Under the pieces are notes generated by a model. It searched no databases. It saw nothing but the letters and a program-made list of their open reading frames with translations, and was not told the origin of the DNA. From Strongylocentrotus purpuratus (lineage: Eukaryota > Echinodermata > Echinoidea > Camarodonta > Strongylocentrotidae): a stretch of DNA of 64,000 nt. The stretch spans positions 1,457,501 to 1,521,500 of the forward strand of contig NW_022145597.1 of assembly GCF_000002235.5 (NCBI RefSeq), read 5' to 3'. This document shows, in pieces, positions 1 to 12,254 of the stretch; the stretch's first letter is position 1, and each line of letters begins with the position of its first letter. A program made the translations under genes and the position numbers.

Positions 1-51
1 GCATGGAACATGTCGAAAGAACCGCCCTCCAATTGTAATGCTATAACCTGA

Positions 52-54
<3 letters not shown>

Positions 55-105
<51 letters not shown>
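55..105. repeat. (TA)n microsatellite
   Basis: About 25 uninterrupted AT dinucleotides. Confidence 0.95.
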
Positions 106-108
<3 letters not shown>

Positions 109-1734
109 GAATGGTGAAATCATTGTTGATTTAATGTGAACAGTATTTATTTCTGCATATCGGTTGTTTAAGAAGCTTTAAACAGAATCGTTGATGCATT
201 GTTTTCTCACCTTATCTGTAAGGCCTACTTTTAAAGGTTTTATATAGTGTTTTTTAAATAAAATTGACGTCTTCATTAATATCTTAAGAAAAAGATGCCC
301 CTATCCCCCTTTAAAAAAAATTGTTTTCTTGTAATTGACATAATTTTTTTCTTTAAATGTTTAATTCTTTTTATTATGTTTAATGAAACTTTTTTTAAAT
401 TTATATTCAATGAAGTTTGATTTCTTTTATTAATTCCTTAATATCCAGTGGGAAGTGCCGATAAGAAGCACTACTCTACAATTTAATTAACACGTCAGAT
501 GAGTAGAGTTTGACATTGCTAGTAACATCATCTGATGTTTGTTAGGGGTCTAGTTTCAAGTTGACCCCAATATACCAACTTGTTCTAAAGACGCCATTTA
601 ATTGATAAATGTGTTCGTTAAGAATCCAGGTTGAACCAGGAAAACGTAACTGCTGCGTGACAAAGAATTCAGGCATTCTGGTATTTTGATACAACTTAAA
701 CTACTTAGAGAAATTGATTTTCCAACGCCTTCGGAAGTGACTGGTACCATTCCCTTGTTTGTTCAAGATAAAATAACACTCAATTGATAAACTCACAGCC
801 TTCCATCCCCTAAATCAGATCACCCTTTCTCTCCTTCATTTTAATTTAAGTATTGGTTTGGTATTCCTGTCCCAAACGGATTTGCAATTTCATTATACAA
901 AAGCCGTACCTATATCATATTCAGTTGATTATGTATACATGTGTGTATTACACCATGCCACAGGCACTTTTGCAATTGTCGGAAACATTTGCTCAAACGT
1001 TGCCCCGAATAACGCAAATAAAAATTCAAAAAATGATATTCAGTTTCAACACAGCAGATTTGTGGAATTGGTATCGAGTGCTCTCATTAAACACCGGGTT
1101 AAAAGTACACTATGTACCTTGTGAAACAACATAATATGAAACTTATACAAAACACACACAGGTAAATGCAATATGAATTGAATTAAATTGAATTGACAAG
1201 GTTTATAAATAACAATTCAAGTCACAGCTAAAAGCTGACGCATCTTGAATGTACAAATACAACTGCAACATATGAAACACAATGCAAATAGTAGAATAAA
1301 AAATAGACAAATTAAACAGACATTCGCTAGTGAAATTATATAATAAAATACATTTAAAAACAAAGAAAATTAACAAGAAAAACAAGAAGGAACAGAAAAT
1401 AAATGAAAAAATAAAGAAAGAAAGAAAGGTGGAACACTGGTTGATAGTAAAATAAGAGTTTATAATCGATATGTTTGTAATACCAGTAATACAATTCAGT
1501 AATAAAATAATTCCAGTTATACAAATAATGTCTTTACTAAGAATACTAGTGGTTCCAATTGAAGTTGAGGTGAATGGTCTACATCTCAACATGTCAACCA
1601 ATTGTGAACACAAATTGCTATGAAATGTTAAAGAATAAACTGTTTGACCAATGAATTTTACAGACATGATCATTTGGATTTGGCCATTACTGTCTCTGCA
1701 AGATTGGCAAGCATAAGTTGTAGAGGTATCGTGA
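106..1734. other. No gene seen
   Basis: A+T-rich. Overlapping 88-93-codon frames at 853-1134 have no splice or composition support. A TTGAATTGAATTAAATTGAA stretch near 1179 resembles LINE tails. Confidence 0.5.
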
Positions 1735-1960
1735 ACTATTGAATGGCGTCAACGGGCTGTAGGCCACATGGTTTGCGGTTCGAGTCCCGCCGCGGCTCTA
1801 ATGTTCTTTGCCAACATTAATCTACATTTACCATTTTCAACCGAAGTGGTGTTTAATGGGTACCCGGTAGGATGAAATTATTCAAATGCCAGAGCGATTT
1901 ATCAGAGTAGGTCGGCTAAAAATAATGGCTCAGCGCTAAGGAACATAAATATCAAAAACT
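1735..1960 (+). mobile_element. tRNA-derived SINE (second family)
   Basis: B box GGTTCGAGTCCC at 1777 after an A-box-like TGGCGTCAACGG. Then the family body: CTTTGCCAACATTAATCTAC, ATGGGTACCCGGTAGGATG and CTCAGCGCTAAGG. The same body blocks recur at 20017 (inverse) and 54637. Confidence 0.5.
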
Positions 1961-2055
1961 GTAGTTACTAATATTATAATAATCTATGACGTATGTTTGT
2001 AAATAAGTATCGTCAACGCGGTGTTGCATTTTATTTAGACTGGGTTGAAATTCCC

Positions 2056-2690
2056 CTAAGACGGAGTGATATCATCATGCCCATTTGTATCAATTATTCT
2101 TTGGTATAAATATTGAAAATAAAATGAAAATGATTTAAAAAAAAAAAACGCGCCATTATTTTGCTCAGCCCTAAATCCTTTACGAATGCCACGTCTTTTG
2201 TAACTGTGAAATGGTTTTAAAAAGCCAATTTTAATACATACTGAGAGCATTCGACATACCGAATTAATGAAAGTGCTTACAGTTGATGGCCTATTTCCAT
2301 ATTGTTGACAGAAAGTAAAACCTTCTTCTAATTTGTTAATGATCTTTCTGCTTTGTATTGATGGCATCATTGCACAGACACACCCTTTACGTGTCAACCC
2401 TGCACAACAGTCTCCATGTTGCATTCTACCTCCCCTTCTACCATCTTCCAACGCAGTTTCTACGAAAGACACTTGTTGCTTTCTTCCAGCGACACCAATT
2501 AATATACTCCGTGTTGCGCGGTGGTTAATACGGCGGTAGGCCCTCTCTTCTCCAATTTGAATGATTAAGAGGGTTTCTGGTAAAGGTTGCCTAAGGTAAG
2601 AACGAAACTCCCGACATCGCTTAAACTCGTTGAGAGAAGGACACGATAAATGGAAGGACAGAATTAGACAAGGGTGTCGTGTTGATAATC
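2056..2690 (-). CDS. Long open frame, candidate exon(s) of an unrecognised protein
   Basis: On the minus strand one frame is open for about 211 codons, from a TGA near 2693 to the stop at 2056. This is unusual for DNA this A+T-rich. It has no usable ATG in its first half, so it would be an internal or terminal exon. The product is Arg/Cys-rich in its middle (motifs such as EERAYRRINHR, DGRRGGR and KGCVCAMM). Possible acceptors lie upstream (CTTTACCAG before 2576; a long pyrimidine tract near 2640). A donor-like ACT|GTAAGC at 2281/2280 keeps phase 0, so the last 75 codons, which include a poly-Phe stretch, may be intron. Alternatively the frame runs to its stop, with AATAAA about 20 bases beyond (2032-2037). 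I do not recognise the protein; a decayed transposase is a possible alternative. Confidence 0.35.
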
Positions 2691-3054
2691 AAATACCTAT
2701 CTAAAATCTTAGCTTTTTCCTTGTTAAGGCGGTGTGGAATTTTCATGTTAAGTGCACACCGCCAAAAAAGCTTGGTCCCTCGCTAATGCATTAATTGTGA
2801 AGCTGATATAAAGATTGTGTTTACCATGCAAGTGAGTGATAAAACCATTTATTGTTGTCATTTGCTCATTTTGTGTGTATGCTGTTGATAAACGCTAAGG
2901 ATCCAGTCAAACCATCAATAATATGAAAAGTGGCCTGGAGAAAAAATAACTCCAAAAACGTTCCAGACAACAACAAGAAAAATGGCATGTGATATAGACC
3001 TGGACGTCTCGTTGCTTGTTTAAACTTTGTTCGTATTGTTTGTTTCATTGACAG

Positions 3055-3330
3055 CGAGTTTCGAAGATAGGGATAATCATTACGATGTCTGGTAGTGAGA
3101 ACACAACACTTGTTTTATTTTTAGAAGAGGAAATGAGTATGACCCGTACTGGAGGGGAACGATATCTTCCGGTAAACATCAAAGAGTAAGTGAAAGGGAC
3201 CCTATCGTTAAATCATTTACCCTATAAGGTGAGATGATTCAGGTTACGTCATCTTAGATTACATATCCCAAGATTCCCTCACCATCATTCCCTGGTTTGA
3301 TCGAGTATTTCTGACTTCCGGACACCTCAG
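3055..3330 (+). CDS. Two mutually exclusive weak candidate exons
   Basis: Exon option A, 3055-3185: strong acceptor (TTTGTTTCATTGACAG) and strong donor (AAAGA|GTAAGT), 43 open codons ending ERYLPVNIK. Option B, 3243-3330: weak acceptor GATGATTCAG, good donor CTCAG|GTGAAC, 28 codons including IIPWFDRVFLTSGHL. The 57 bases between them are too few for an intron, so at most one is real. Neither is recognised. Confidence 0.18.
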
Positions 3331-5082
3331 GTGAACCATTGTATATCATTCTCCTTCACACCGTGTCGATTCCTTACTTAACCTCCCTTGACATATAATT
3401 TGAAATTCCCAAAGACATGTTGAATACATGATCAATGCGATCATGATTCACGGTTTCATTAATATTCTTTAATGAGTAAAAGACAATTTGACCGGTATCA
3501 TCCCTCATTCTAGTTTCTAACGTGATTCCATCATTCTGAATTCCTTTCTTTTTTCAAGAAGATGTACGAGGGCAGTATAAGACACAGTCGGACTCATGAA
3601 CAGTTCCTCTCACTCAATCACAATTATTCAACACTTAGGGAACCATGTTTCGGCCAAATCGATTTTTTTTCTTCTTCTAAATTCCCGGTGTAGGCAATAT
3701 AATCGGATCCACACGGGGGGGAGTTAGCTGTGGCAAACCCACCTACGAGAGCCCTGCAATATATCTGTAGTTTCATATGTAAGAGGTCATTTTCGACAGT
3801 TATTAAGTCATTTAGGAAAAAACGGTATAGAAACTTACAAACACGAGTTAATTACGCATGTGTATGTCAAATCTAGCCATTTGTCTCACGATCATTTTTG
3901 TACGCGAAAGATAAAGTTTTCATGATTTGAATAAAACTGCAAAGCTTGGTTTGCCAAACAAATAATAAAGGTTGGATTGGTATAGGGTTAGCATTAGAGT
4001 TAAGGTTAAGACAAGTTGCAGGTTAAACGTTTTACCAAGGTAATTACCGCACATCGCTATTTTCTAATTGTTCAGGCTCTTGTTGCTGTTATGCAACATT
4101 TCCATGGAATTGTATAGGAATGACCCATGTTCTAATAAATATTTAAATCCAGTGCTTTAGAAGCTAAACCTGGATCTAAGTTTTCTATTCATATAGTCCT
4201 GATCTAGATGTAACGTTTGTTCTATATTTACATAGTCCTCAACTAAATGTAACGTGTGTGTTATCTGCGAGTATAAACAGTGAACATTGATAAAACCCCG
4301 AACCATTCCTCAAAGTTATTAACGAAATAATAATCGTTTAATAAGATAATATTGCTAACCGCACAAAAACTGATAATAACTATTATAAGAGAAAGTGTTT
4401 TATAAGTCAATAATGATCCGTTATTTGTCTATATTTTCATTTGTATGTGAGAAACGAATTTCTCCATTGTTCTAACTCAATCATTGAAAATATTTATACA
4501 TTGCTTTATTAGACATTCATATGCTTAAATTGAACCGGAAATAAATCAAATACAAAACGAATTTAAGCAAGCATCATAGATGCACACAAATGGAAATTAC
4601 ACGATAAAAAAGCAACCAGGCATTACCTTTATATTTTGAAATAAGGAAGATTCTTTTCTACCATTTTCATCTGTGGTTATCTTGTAGTGGTCTAATGAAA
4701 ATAGAGTAGGTGTGCCATTAAATCATAATTCGTTTCAATATCAATTCGAGTCACGATAGAGTATAATTAATTTTTACTTTCCTGTGATGACTGATTCACG
4801 TCTACTCTGTCAAAAATCCGGGTGGAAACAAAGAAATTCGTAATAAAAATGAACGACGTGTTCAACGGAGCACTCATGTATCAATTTCCATTATAACCCC
4901 CTTTGTCAGAAAGAATCAATCTTGATTTGTATTTTTTTTTAGAACATCTATAAGGTTGGGTTGGGCACTATCTCGTCATACTAAACATTATATAAATGAG
5001 TGATTTGTTATATCAGGAAAGAGATGATGTGAGTGTTAACCCATAAATGAAGACATCCACAATTGATACATAAATAGATACA
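3331..5082. other. No gene supported
   Basis: One weak exon-like frame begins at 3559 after TTCTTTTTTCAAG (44 codons to a TAG), without a donor. The remainder is A+T-rich and featureless. Confidence 0.45.
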
Positions 5083-5150
5083 ATGAGAGAGAGAGGGGGA
5101 TAAAGAGAGAGAGAGAGAGACAGAGAGAGAGACAGAGAGACAGAGAGACG

Positions 5151-5182
<32 letters not shown>

Positions 5183-5183
5183 C

Positions 5184-5234
<51 letters not shown>

Positions 5235-5433
5235 GACAGAGATTTGGGAGACGGAGATAAAGAGTGAGGTGGATGGAAGAAGAACGTGAAAGAATGGCCG
5301 AAGGAGGGTGAGAAAGAGAGAGAGATAAATAGCCGGGGCAATAGGGAAAAGCGAGAAAGTGAGGTAATGTGAGAAAGAGAGAAAGAAACAGAGAGAGAGA
5401 CAGAGAGATACAGAGGGAGAGGGGAGAGAGGGG

Positions 5434-5469
<36 letters not shown>

Positions 5470-5473
5470 GAGC
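5083..5473. repeat. GA-rich purine tract ending in poly-G
   Basis: Mostly (GA)n with CAGAGAGA variants over nearly 400 bases, broken by a more complex centre (5240-5340), ending in a G12 run at 5459-5470. The long minus-strand Leu/Ser frames here are translations of this repeat. Confidence 0.9.
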
Positions 5474-6587
5474 AAGACAAGCATCTGCAGAGTCTTTAAA
5501 CAAAAATGCCATGTATTTTTTTGTTAATAGTAATTTAAAGGGCAGTTCTGTTTAAAGTAAAACAAAAAAAATATCTGTAAATGTCATTATTAGAATTATA
5601 TAATATAATTGCTGTATATTTATTTTACATTATAACTTGTTATTTTAAGCGCTTAGAAACATTGTATTAAGCGCTTTATCAATGTAATCTATTATTATTT
5701 ATTATTAACAGATATATCATGCAGCTGTGTCAAATACTGCGATTTAAAAAAAACGAGTGGCATAATCCTAACTCATTTAAAAATGACAACAAGTTACAAA
5801 AGAAAAGCCTTCAGTTACGAGTGACGATGAACTTTATAAGAACGAGACAGCAAACCCGCACCGATTATATCTATTACCAGAAGTTGCGAACATGTTTTCC
5901 ATGTAACCATGTAAAATTTTACAATTAGTAGGTATGCTAATTGTGAATTAATATGAAAAGGAAAGGTATGCGGCGGCATCTTTTATGACTGCGACATCTA
6001 TTTAGCCCAATTTCGATTAATGTTTCTCACACGGTTAATGCTGTTTCAAATTAGGATGATAAATTGCCTGACATATACCGCCGGTCGTAAAAATACAACG
6101 TTACGTGTTTCCACTTATCAGAGCTAACAAGTTAACCAGTTGACCGCTGAATTGTGTCATTCCCAAAGAATTTGTTCTGGAACCATCGGACTCCATCACA
6201 GGTATAATACTGTTTAAAATGGCTAGGTATCTAAGAACATTTATATTTCGCCCAAAATACATACATTTTTACGCCGGGCCTTGTGAAAGTATATGTATTG
6301 TAATTGACACATTTATCTGTTCGTGATACATTTTATATCAAATTTTCGCTGTCTATGCGTCATTTCTATGACATCCGATGCACTACGGGTTCTTTGCATG
6401 TGCAGTGCCTAGGATCCAATAAACAAGTTAGATAGGTACGATGGACCACATTTACTTAGGATGAAACGTATTATCGAAATAATCTCTTCTATCTAAAATT
6501 TTACCATCAAAACCTTTAGTAGGCAATGAACAAAAATTGGCAGCTGATATGTTAGGGTATACGCTATCCATTATACAAAACTATAAC

Positions 6588-6620
6588 TTCTAAAGATTTT
6601 CTAAAGATTTTCTAAAGATC
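6588..6620. repeat. Three tandem copies of an 11-bp unit
   Basis: TTCTAAAGATT at 6588, 6599 and 6610, with the last base changed in copy three. Confidence 0.85.
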
Positions 6621-6828
6621 ACATGCAAATGGATAATCAGTATCAGAAGTTTACTTTAAGGATCATGAGTACTCTTTTACGATTCGGATTAAGAAGAATT
6701 CAACATGTATTATATTTATTGCATTAACAGTAGACCAATGAACGCTCCTTCTCTCCCCTTTCCTTTTCTTCTCTGCAAGTCACTCTTCTGCTATTTCTTT
6801 TTATATATTTTTTTGTTGTATCTAAGTT

Positions 6829-6889
6829 GAGGCCGCAATGGCGATATACTTCTTTATTGCTTGCAGCGAGGAGCCATTGCGGTCCTCGC
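6829..6889. other. Two mutually exclusive hairpins
   Basis: CCGCAATGGC (6833-6842) pairs perfectly with GCCATTGCGG (6873-6882), extended by GAGG with CCTC across a bulge. Alternatively GCGAGGA (6866-6872) pairs with TCCTCGC (6883-6889), which puts the first hairpin's right arm in its loop. Confidence 0.55.
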
Positions 6890-7588
6890 GGGCACGTCAA
6901 GCTACTTTGCTTATTCTGTAGCCTTCCTGCATCTCATGTATGTTAATGCGGAATGGTTACTAGCAAACCATGGAAAAAACAGAAATTTAAGATTTCTAAC
7001 ACAATTAAGCCCTGACTTGAATCATTACTGATCTTAATCAACAAGACCTTACGCCTAATCGCACAGTACGATTTGTGAATGGGAGCAAGCGAGATGATGT
7101 ATAACCGACAGGAAAAAAGAAGGAAAAAAAAGCAATCAAAAACGATGTAATGGTTGTAATAAATTATGCCTTTATCACTGCATAATTATGAACTCCAGTG
7201 CAAATAAATGTATGCCCCCAAATAAAGATCATTTGGAAACTCCGGGTTTTTTAATATTTTTTGTTTATAACAGCAGACACTGGCAGTGTAAAATGTATTG
7301 GTCAAGACAGATTATAGTTCAAGTGTGTAGCGAAAAGGCTCAAGATGGATTGTATGGTTTCCTTGATCGGTCTATGATGTACCTGACTTCACGAGTTGTT
7401 TGAGGATTCGTTTTAGCAAAGTATTAAATGTTACTTAATGTCCTAATGTGTTGTCTTTTCAAAGGGTAATGCCATTTATTTGCCAACTCATGACCAAAAG
7501 ATCTACCTGTGTATATTTACACTGTAAGCATGTTAACGGCATGTTGTCTCCTAATGTAAGTATGTTGCTTGCTAGCATGCCTAACTAG

Positions 7589-7632
7589 CCGCGGAAAAGG
7601 TACTTCGTTATCTTCACCAAGCCCTCGAGAAG
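7589..7632 (+). CDS. Candidate 44-base internal exon, joined in phase to the next
   Basis: After an acceptor-like CTAACTAG the frame reads AEKVLRYLHQALEK and ends at a very good donor, AAG|GTAAGA. Upstream in this frame is a TAA, so the exon must start after it; it enters with two bases of a split codon. The end phase (0) matches the exon at 7840 after a 207-base intron. The joined peptide runs through ALEKVEDQYDAIK as one amphipathic, charged helix, which is the main reason to believe both exons. Family unknown. The acceptor has a weak pyrimidine tract, which lowers confidence. Confidence 0.42.
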
Positions 7633-7839
7633 GTAAGACAAGTGTTGACAAAAGTACTGGTCTGATGAATGGATCCATTAATGCTACCGCTGAATTAGAG
7701 GGCAAAGAACACAAAGTCTGTTCTTTTTGTGAATGAGTTTACATCATCTTAACCACATTAACTATCCCGACCACGGGACGTAAAGTTTTCCCATTGCGTT
7801 AAGTAGTCCACTTGTTGCTTTCTGTCACTTTCTTTATAG

Positions 7840-7930
7840 GTAGAGGATCAATATGACGCCATTAAATGTCTCTTGAGAGCGCGGCAGCGGTGGGATATCT
7901 ATAATCACAATCACCAGGCCACAGTGAGCG
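7840..7930 (+). CDS. Candidate 91-base exon with strong acceptor
   Basis: A long pyrimidine tract ending CTTTATAG precedes 7840, and GTAACT follows 7930. The only open frame starts in phase 0 and gives 30 residues, VEDQYDAIKCLLRARQRW then DIYNHNHQATVS, plus one base. The other two frames stop almost at once. It continues the helix of the preceding exon and is higher in G+C than its flanks. Read-through would stop after two more codons. Family not recognised; a coiled-coil or helical-repeat protein would fit. Confidence 0.47.
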
Positions 7931-8370
7931 GTAACTAAAGGCTCGCATTTACATGGTTCCACCATGCTTCTGAGTCGAGCAGGTTGACTTGACTCCGATA
8001 TGCAGTCTTGTGACAGCAAATTGAGCGTGACTCAGTAATCTACGGGTTTAGGAGAAGAGAGCTGACGTATATCCTTGAATTACTTACATGAAAAAGTGTC
8101 TATCATTTACGCCAATATACAAGTCATTGATTATTTCATTTGTGTTATTTACTGTAAAATGTTAGCATAATTTCTTAATTCAAATAAGAAATTGTGAACA
8201 TTGAATTTAGGTATGAATTGATGCATTATATCAGGATTCACTAATATCCAGTTAATGGCTTTCTGGGTCTAATATTCAGCTACTTTGTAAATTAAATAAA
8301 AACGTTGACCTCTGAAATATATTTTCACTGTCATTCCTTTCGGGGCTTATTGGCCTTTTTTGTATTGTAG

Positions 8371-8426
8371 GATGTCAAGCATGCGTGTGGAGATTGACAG
8401 AACACAGTCACAAAAATAAATGTTAA
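8371..8426 (+). CDS. Possible terminal exon of the 7.6-8.4 kb gene
   Basis: A strong acceptor (TTTTTTGTATTGTAG) precedes 8371. Entered with two bases, which fits the phase left by the exon ending at 7930, it adds 17 residues (CQACVWRLTEHSHKNKC) and a TAA at 8424-8426. AATAAA motifs lie at 8415 and 8517-8522. An alternative acceptor at about 8654 (ATTACTTACAG) also gives a short in-phase ending, so which terminal exon is used, if either, is undecided. Confidence 0.28.
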
Positions 8427-9381
8427 TGCAAAGGGGGGTTGGTCACGATCTGCTTCTTCTTTTTTGTCAAGAACTTTCTGAAACGATCACTTTTGTCTTG
8501 GAATGGCATAACTATTAATAAAAGTGAACATACCATTTTTGTTAAGTGCTTCCAAATATCAAATTGATGATTGTAATACCACAGTCTGACAGCAGACACG
8601 GCGTAGGATATAATAAGAGATCGATAAAGACCTCATAATCTGTATTACTTACAGGTTTTGAAATTCATGTTTAGGGCAATTTGCTATGACAGATTGATGT
8701 TTAATGTCGAAATGAAATATCACTTAGTGACGTGTGTTATGCATTTATGATATCCGGGGAAGACAGAAGGCTAAGTACAGATTTGCCATCACTTCCTAAA
8801 GTAGTAGTAGTAGTAAGGAAATAGAGACCAAACAATATTTTGATAATTAATTGAAACCGTATGTTTGTTCGTTTGTTTCTCACCACTAAAATGTTACAAA
8901 ATGCTGTGTAAATGATCTTCTTTAACCTATTTGCAGAGCTTGAGAGGCAAGTTAATTTTGTCGACATCACATAATGTAAGCACTCTCTTCAGATGAAGTC
9001 AAAACTAACACTGGTCATCTTTACATAATGATTTGATCAAGTTGGTATACGTTTTGCACAACATCGTCAGCTAAATAAGTGTTACAGATACACATTACCA
9101 ACAGCAACAACGTAAGTTAGTAAATAAGATTTCGATATTTAGAACTACTGTTTAGATTATGACATCTTTTAGGAATAAAGAAATTAATTGATTAAAATAA
9201 CATATTCTCAACGATATTTATAAATAGTATATTCTCAAACACCATTTGAAAAGATCTCACGTATCATTGTTGCCTTTAAGTTCTTTATTGTATGTCACCG
9301 TATATACGTATTGTATTATTGATGGCATTCTGGATCTGATGGAACATACCTGACAGGTTTTTACCGATTGAACCTTATGGA

Positions 9382-9564
9382 ATGATTAATTTGATATTGG
9401 CCTCTCAAAATTGCCCTTTTATTAGCATGACTGGAGTTGACAGATTAATAATAGATGAAATAATTGGTTTGGACGATCTGAATTTTTCGCGACAGGAGCG
9501 ACACCTCGTTCCCACAAATTGGCATTTCCGAATAGCATTACTAGTGTTATATCATTTTGAATAG
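9382..9564 (+). CDS. 60-codon open frame, weak coding candidate
   Basis: Read from an acceptor-like CCCTTTTATTAG at 9425, the frame gives MTGVDRLIIDEIIGLDDL and a further 28 residues to a TAG at 9562. Composition is protein-like with a balanced charge, but the length is unremarkable, and there is no donor, homologue or polyadenylation signal nearby. Confidence 0.15.
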   Translation: MINLILASQNCPFISMTGVDRLIIDEIIGLDDLNFSRQERHLVPTNWHFRIALLVLYHFE

Positions 9565-10170
9565 TAAATGCTATTTAAATCGTGAGGGTGTCAAATCATT
9601 CGGTAATGAAACTAGTGCCATCGGCTATTCCCTCCACAGATACGAGAGAGGCTAGGGGGATACGCACTACTTGATCAATATACTGCGATGATAATGGATG
9701 GCCTATATGAAAAAGCATAACAATACATATTGATACGTCGACCTTGTACTCGTGTTGTGACCTGCACACTATCCAAAATCGTTTTATTCATTTATTATTA
9801 TTTAATTTATTTCATAGACAAACTCATAGATTACTTTGGGGTCACCGACTATGTTTTTCTCACCTGCAAACTATTCTATTGACTCTGTTTGCATAATGCA
9901 CTTTGTATCAAAACGTCATGGATCGTCCCCCTCCCTTCAAATAACTTTTCTGATAATCTTTGTCTTCAAGACATGAAAATCTTAACCCCTTATGAAGAGA
10001 TGTAATTATGCAGAATTCAAATAATATTCTAATTCAGTACTTGCTCGACATCTATTCAATTACTAAATAATTATTTGATTAGACCTTTTATTCTCTACTG
10101 GAAGTTTATCTTTATTTAACCTTTCACATTCTCCTTTATCCCAACCAACTCGAAACTTTTCTTGACGTGA

Positions 10171-10199
10171 CATGTTGGCCGGTCAGTACCGGCAACATG
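10171..10199. other. Compact hairpin with 4-base loop
   Basis: CATGTTGGCCGGT and ACCGGCAACATG pair over 12 bases with one bulged G, around the loop CAGT. No T-run follows, and this is eukaryotic DNA, so it is not called a terminator. Function unknown. Confidence 0.6.
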
Positions 10200-12058
10200 C
10201 AATTAACAAGCAATTATCACTAATATAATTGCCTATTTTGAAAGCGCAAAGTTACTTGCAATTGTTCTGTACCATTGTTACATCACATGCGTCATATAAT
10301 TACATACTGTAAAGACCTTTTAAGAGTCCGTTGATGCTATATATGGTGGCATATGTAACGTCCATTTCTTTGTGAAAACTTTTCTCGAACATTATCGCCG
10401 AATATTATACAAATTCGCTAACAAAAATAATACGATTTACGCAAATTTAGAAACATTTCGCGAGAATCCCCCTTTAAATAAAATGGTATTTGAAATTTCA
10501 ATCCAATTTTCTCGAAATTTAAGATCAATTCACTTAATGTTATTTCATGGGACGCAAGATTAATTCCCCTCTATCCCCCATTTCGCGAAATTTTTACCAT
10601 ATTCTATTTATATATATTTTTTTGGGGGGGGAGGGGGAGGGGGGCAGGGGAGCCTGGAGATCACATGCATGAAGTCAGTTTTTGATGCATGCAGTACATT
10701 TTAAGCAAGGGAAATCACATGCAAAATGCTAAATGTGTTTCATTTCACTCTTTATCACTCTAAGTTGCCCCACCCCACCCCTCTTTTGGTAATGCACAGT
10801 CACACTTGTTTACATACGTATAAACAAATTTCAACGCTTAGAATTGTTAATATCTTGCTATTTCTCTAAAACAATAAATGAATGAAAGCTGATGATTTTT
10901 CTTTGTTGTACTTTTGTTATTCTGTTTAAAGGGTGGCTGCCAAAACCATATGATAGCTTTTAAGTACCCCCCCCCCCCCTCCCCTCCTAACAAAAAAAGG
11001 TTTTTACAAATTCCTTTACTCAACCTCCATGTATAGTGGGCACATAAAACAAGCGAGCATAACATACGCCAAGTGTGAATAATGAAGGAGAATGAATTGC
11101 ATGCCTTGTTAATTTGATTGAGAACAATCTAATCTAGTTAAACCGAAACGTTATATTTCACGGTGCAAGTTTCACTATATATCTCATTATGATTGTATTT
11201 GATTATAAGACGATGGAGGTGTCACGGGCTTTGCAAGAACACTGATGAACACGCGCGTCTTCCATTTCATTGACATGCAATGCATTCTATAAGTCGCTCA
11301 CAGTGGCAAAAATATCGATTTTTAAACTCTATTTGTTGATGCTCTTACAAGTAAAGACGAACGAAAAATGAACATCTGAACATATAAGTATTATGGACTA
11401 AGAAGACAGAAAGCAGGAAAGATGCGAAGTATTTTCGTTGAACCTTTGGATCTAAACATATGACTGCCGTCAGAGGGGTAATGGAGAGGTTAAAGCCAAA
11501 AAATGGGAGCAAAACGCCACCTTTAATATTCATGTCTGGTGACCAGTGGTCCAGAGATTTCTCTGCGGATCCAAACCTCTCCATGATTGGCCGTAATTAA
11601 GGTTTTGAATTCCAACGACCCTGCAAACAGACTCGACTAAATATAGAAGCCCTCTGTCCCCACACCTTGGGTTATAGTGCATTGACATCTATAAATCAAT
11701 ACAAAAATGAAAGATGGTATTGTTCAGGAATTGAGCGGCCTTTTATAATTTCTTCCTCTGAATAAATTTGAAAGCATGAAATAAGGAACATTCAACAGCG
11801 ATTGCTACGATATAAACGATATAAATGATAAGAGTCGTACACAAGAGATTTGACGCAATATAATGCAATTCGTGTTTAAATTCAGTTAAGAAGTTGACGT
11901 GAAAGAAATGGCGTATGTAGGTATGTTTGTGATTTACTCACATTTTTATGTTTTTGAAATACGAGGAAAGATCTTATTTTCTTTTGTTTCACCCGTTTTC
12001 GTTAGAATAACAATAAACCTGGTCGATATGGCACACTTGGTAGCCTTTGCAAATTTAA

Positions 12059-12254
12059 AGGCACACTGTCGTACTTGTAGATACTGGCTCCCTCTATATA
12101 GAAACTTCCTCAATCGGTACCTGTTGGTCTCCCATGATCCTCTTTTTCTTATGTTAAATGAGAACTGATTTAATGAGATAGCCACCTGTCACAGTGACCT
12201 CGCTGGGTCGCTGGGTGGTCTAATCCCCTCTGGCTGAAGTAGTAAAGCCTGCCT
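12059..12254 (+). mobile_element. TTAA-type short repeat (family 5), copy 1
   Basis: 196 bp between TTAA at 12055-12058 and 12255-12258. Shares with copies at 25545 and 61557 the blocks GGCTCCCTCTATATAGAAA, CCCATGATCCTCTTTTTCTT and GGTGGTCTAATCCCCTCTGG. Ends AGGCACACTG and AAAGCCTGCCT are weakly inverted. Non-coding. Confidence 0.65.

Larger units (their letters stand above)
5474..7588. other. No firm gene; small repeats and hairpins
   Basis: Contains a SINE-tail-like AAGCGCTTAGAAAC/AAGCGCTTTATC pair near 5648, the 11-bp triplet at 6588 and the hairpins at 6829. A strong acceptor at 7273 opens about 43 codons to 7403, but no donor supports it. Confidence 0.4.
8527..12058. other. No firm gene
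   Basis: A+T-rich with G/C homopolymer runs at 10622-10645 and 10969-10981, the hairpin at 10171 and the weak frame at 9382. Nothing else supportable. Confidence 0.45.

Noticed and set aside
1203..1673. 156-codon minus-strand frame
   Set aside because: Ile/Phe/Ser/Leu-rich composition expected from A+T-rich DNA, with no splice signals or plausible domain.
5008..5512. Three overlapping 155-158-codon Leu/Ser-rich minus-strand frames
   Set aside because: They are translations of the GA-rich microsatellite; all three frames are open for that reason.
7590..7734. Alternative 48-residue plus-strand frame ending CSFCE
   Set aside because: It overlaps the better candidate exon in another frame and reads through its strong GTAAGA donor; the CxxC at the end lacks the rest of a zinc knuckle.
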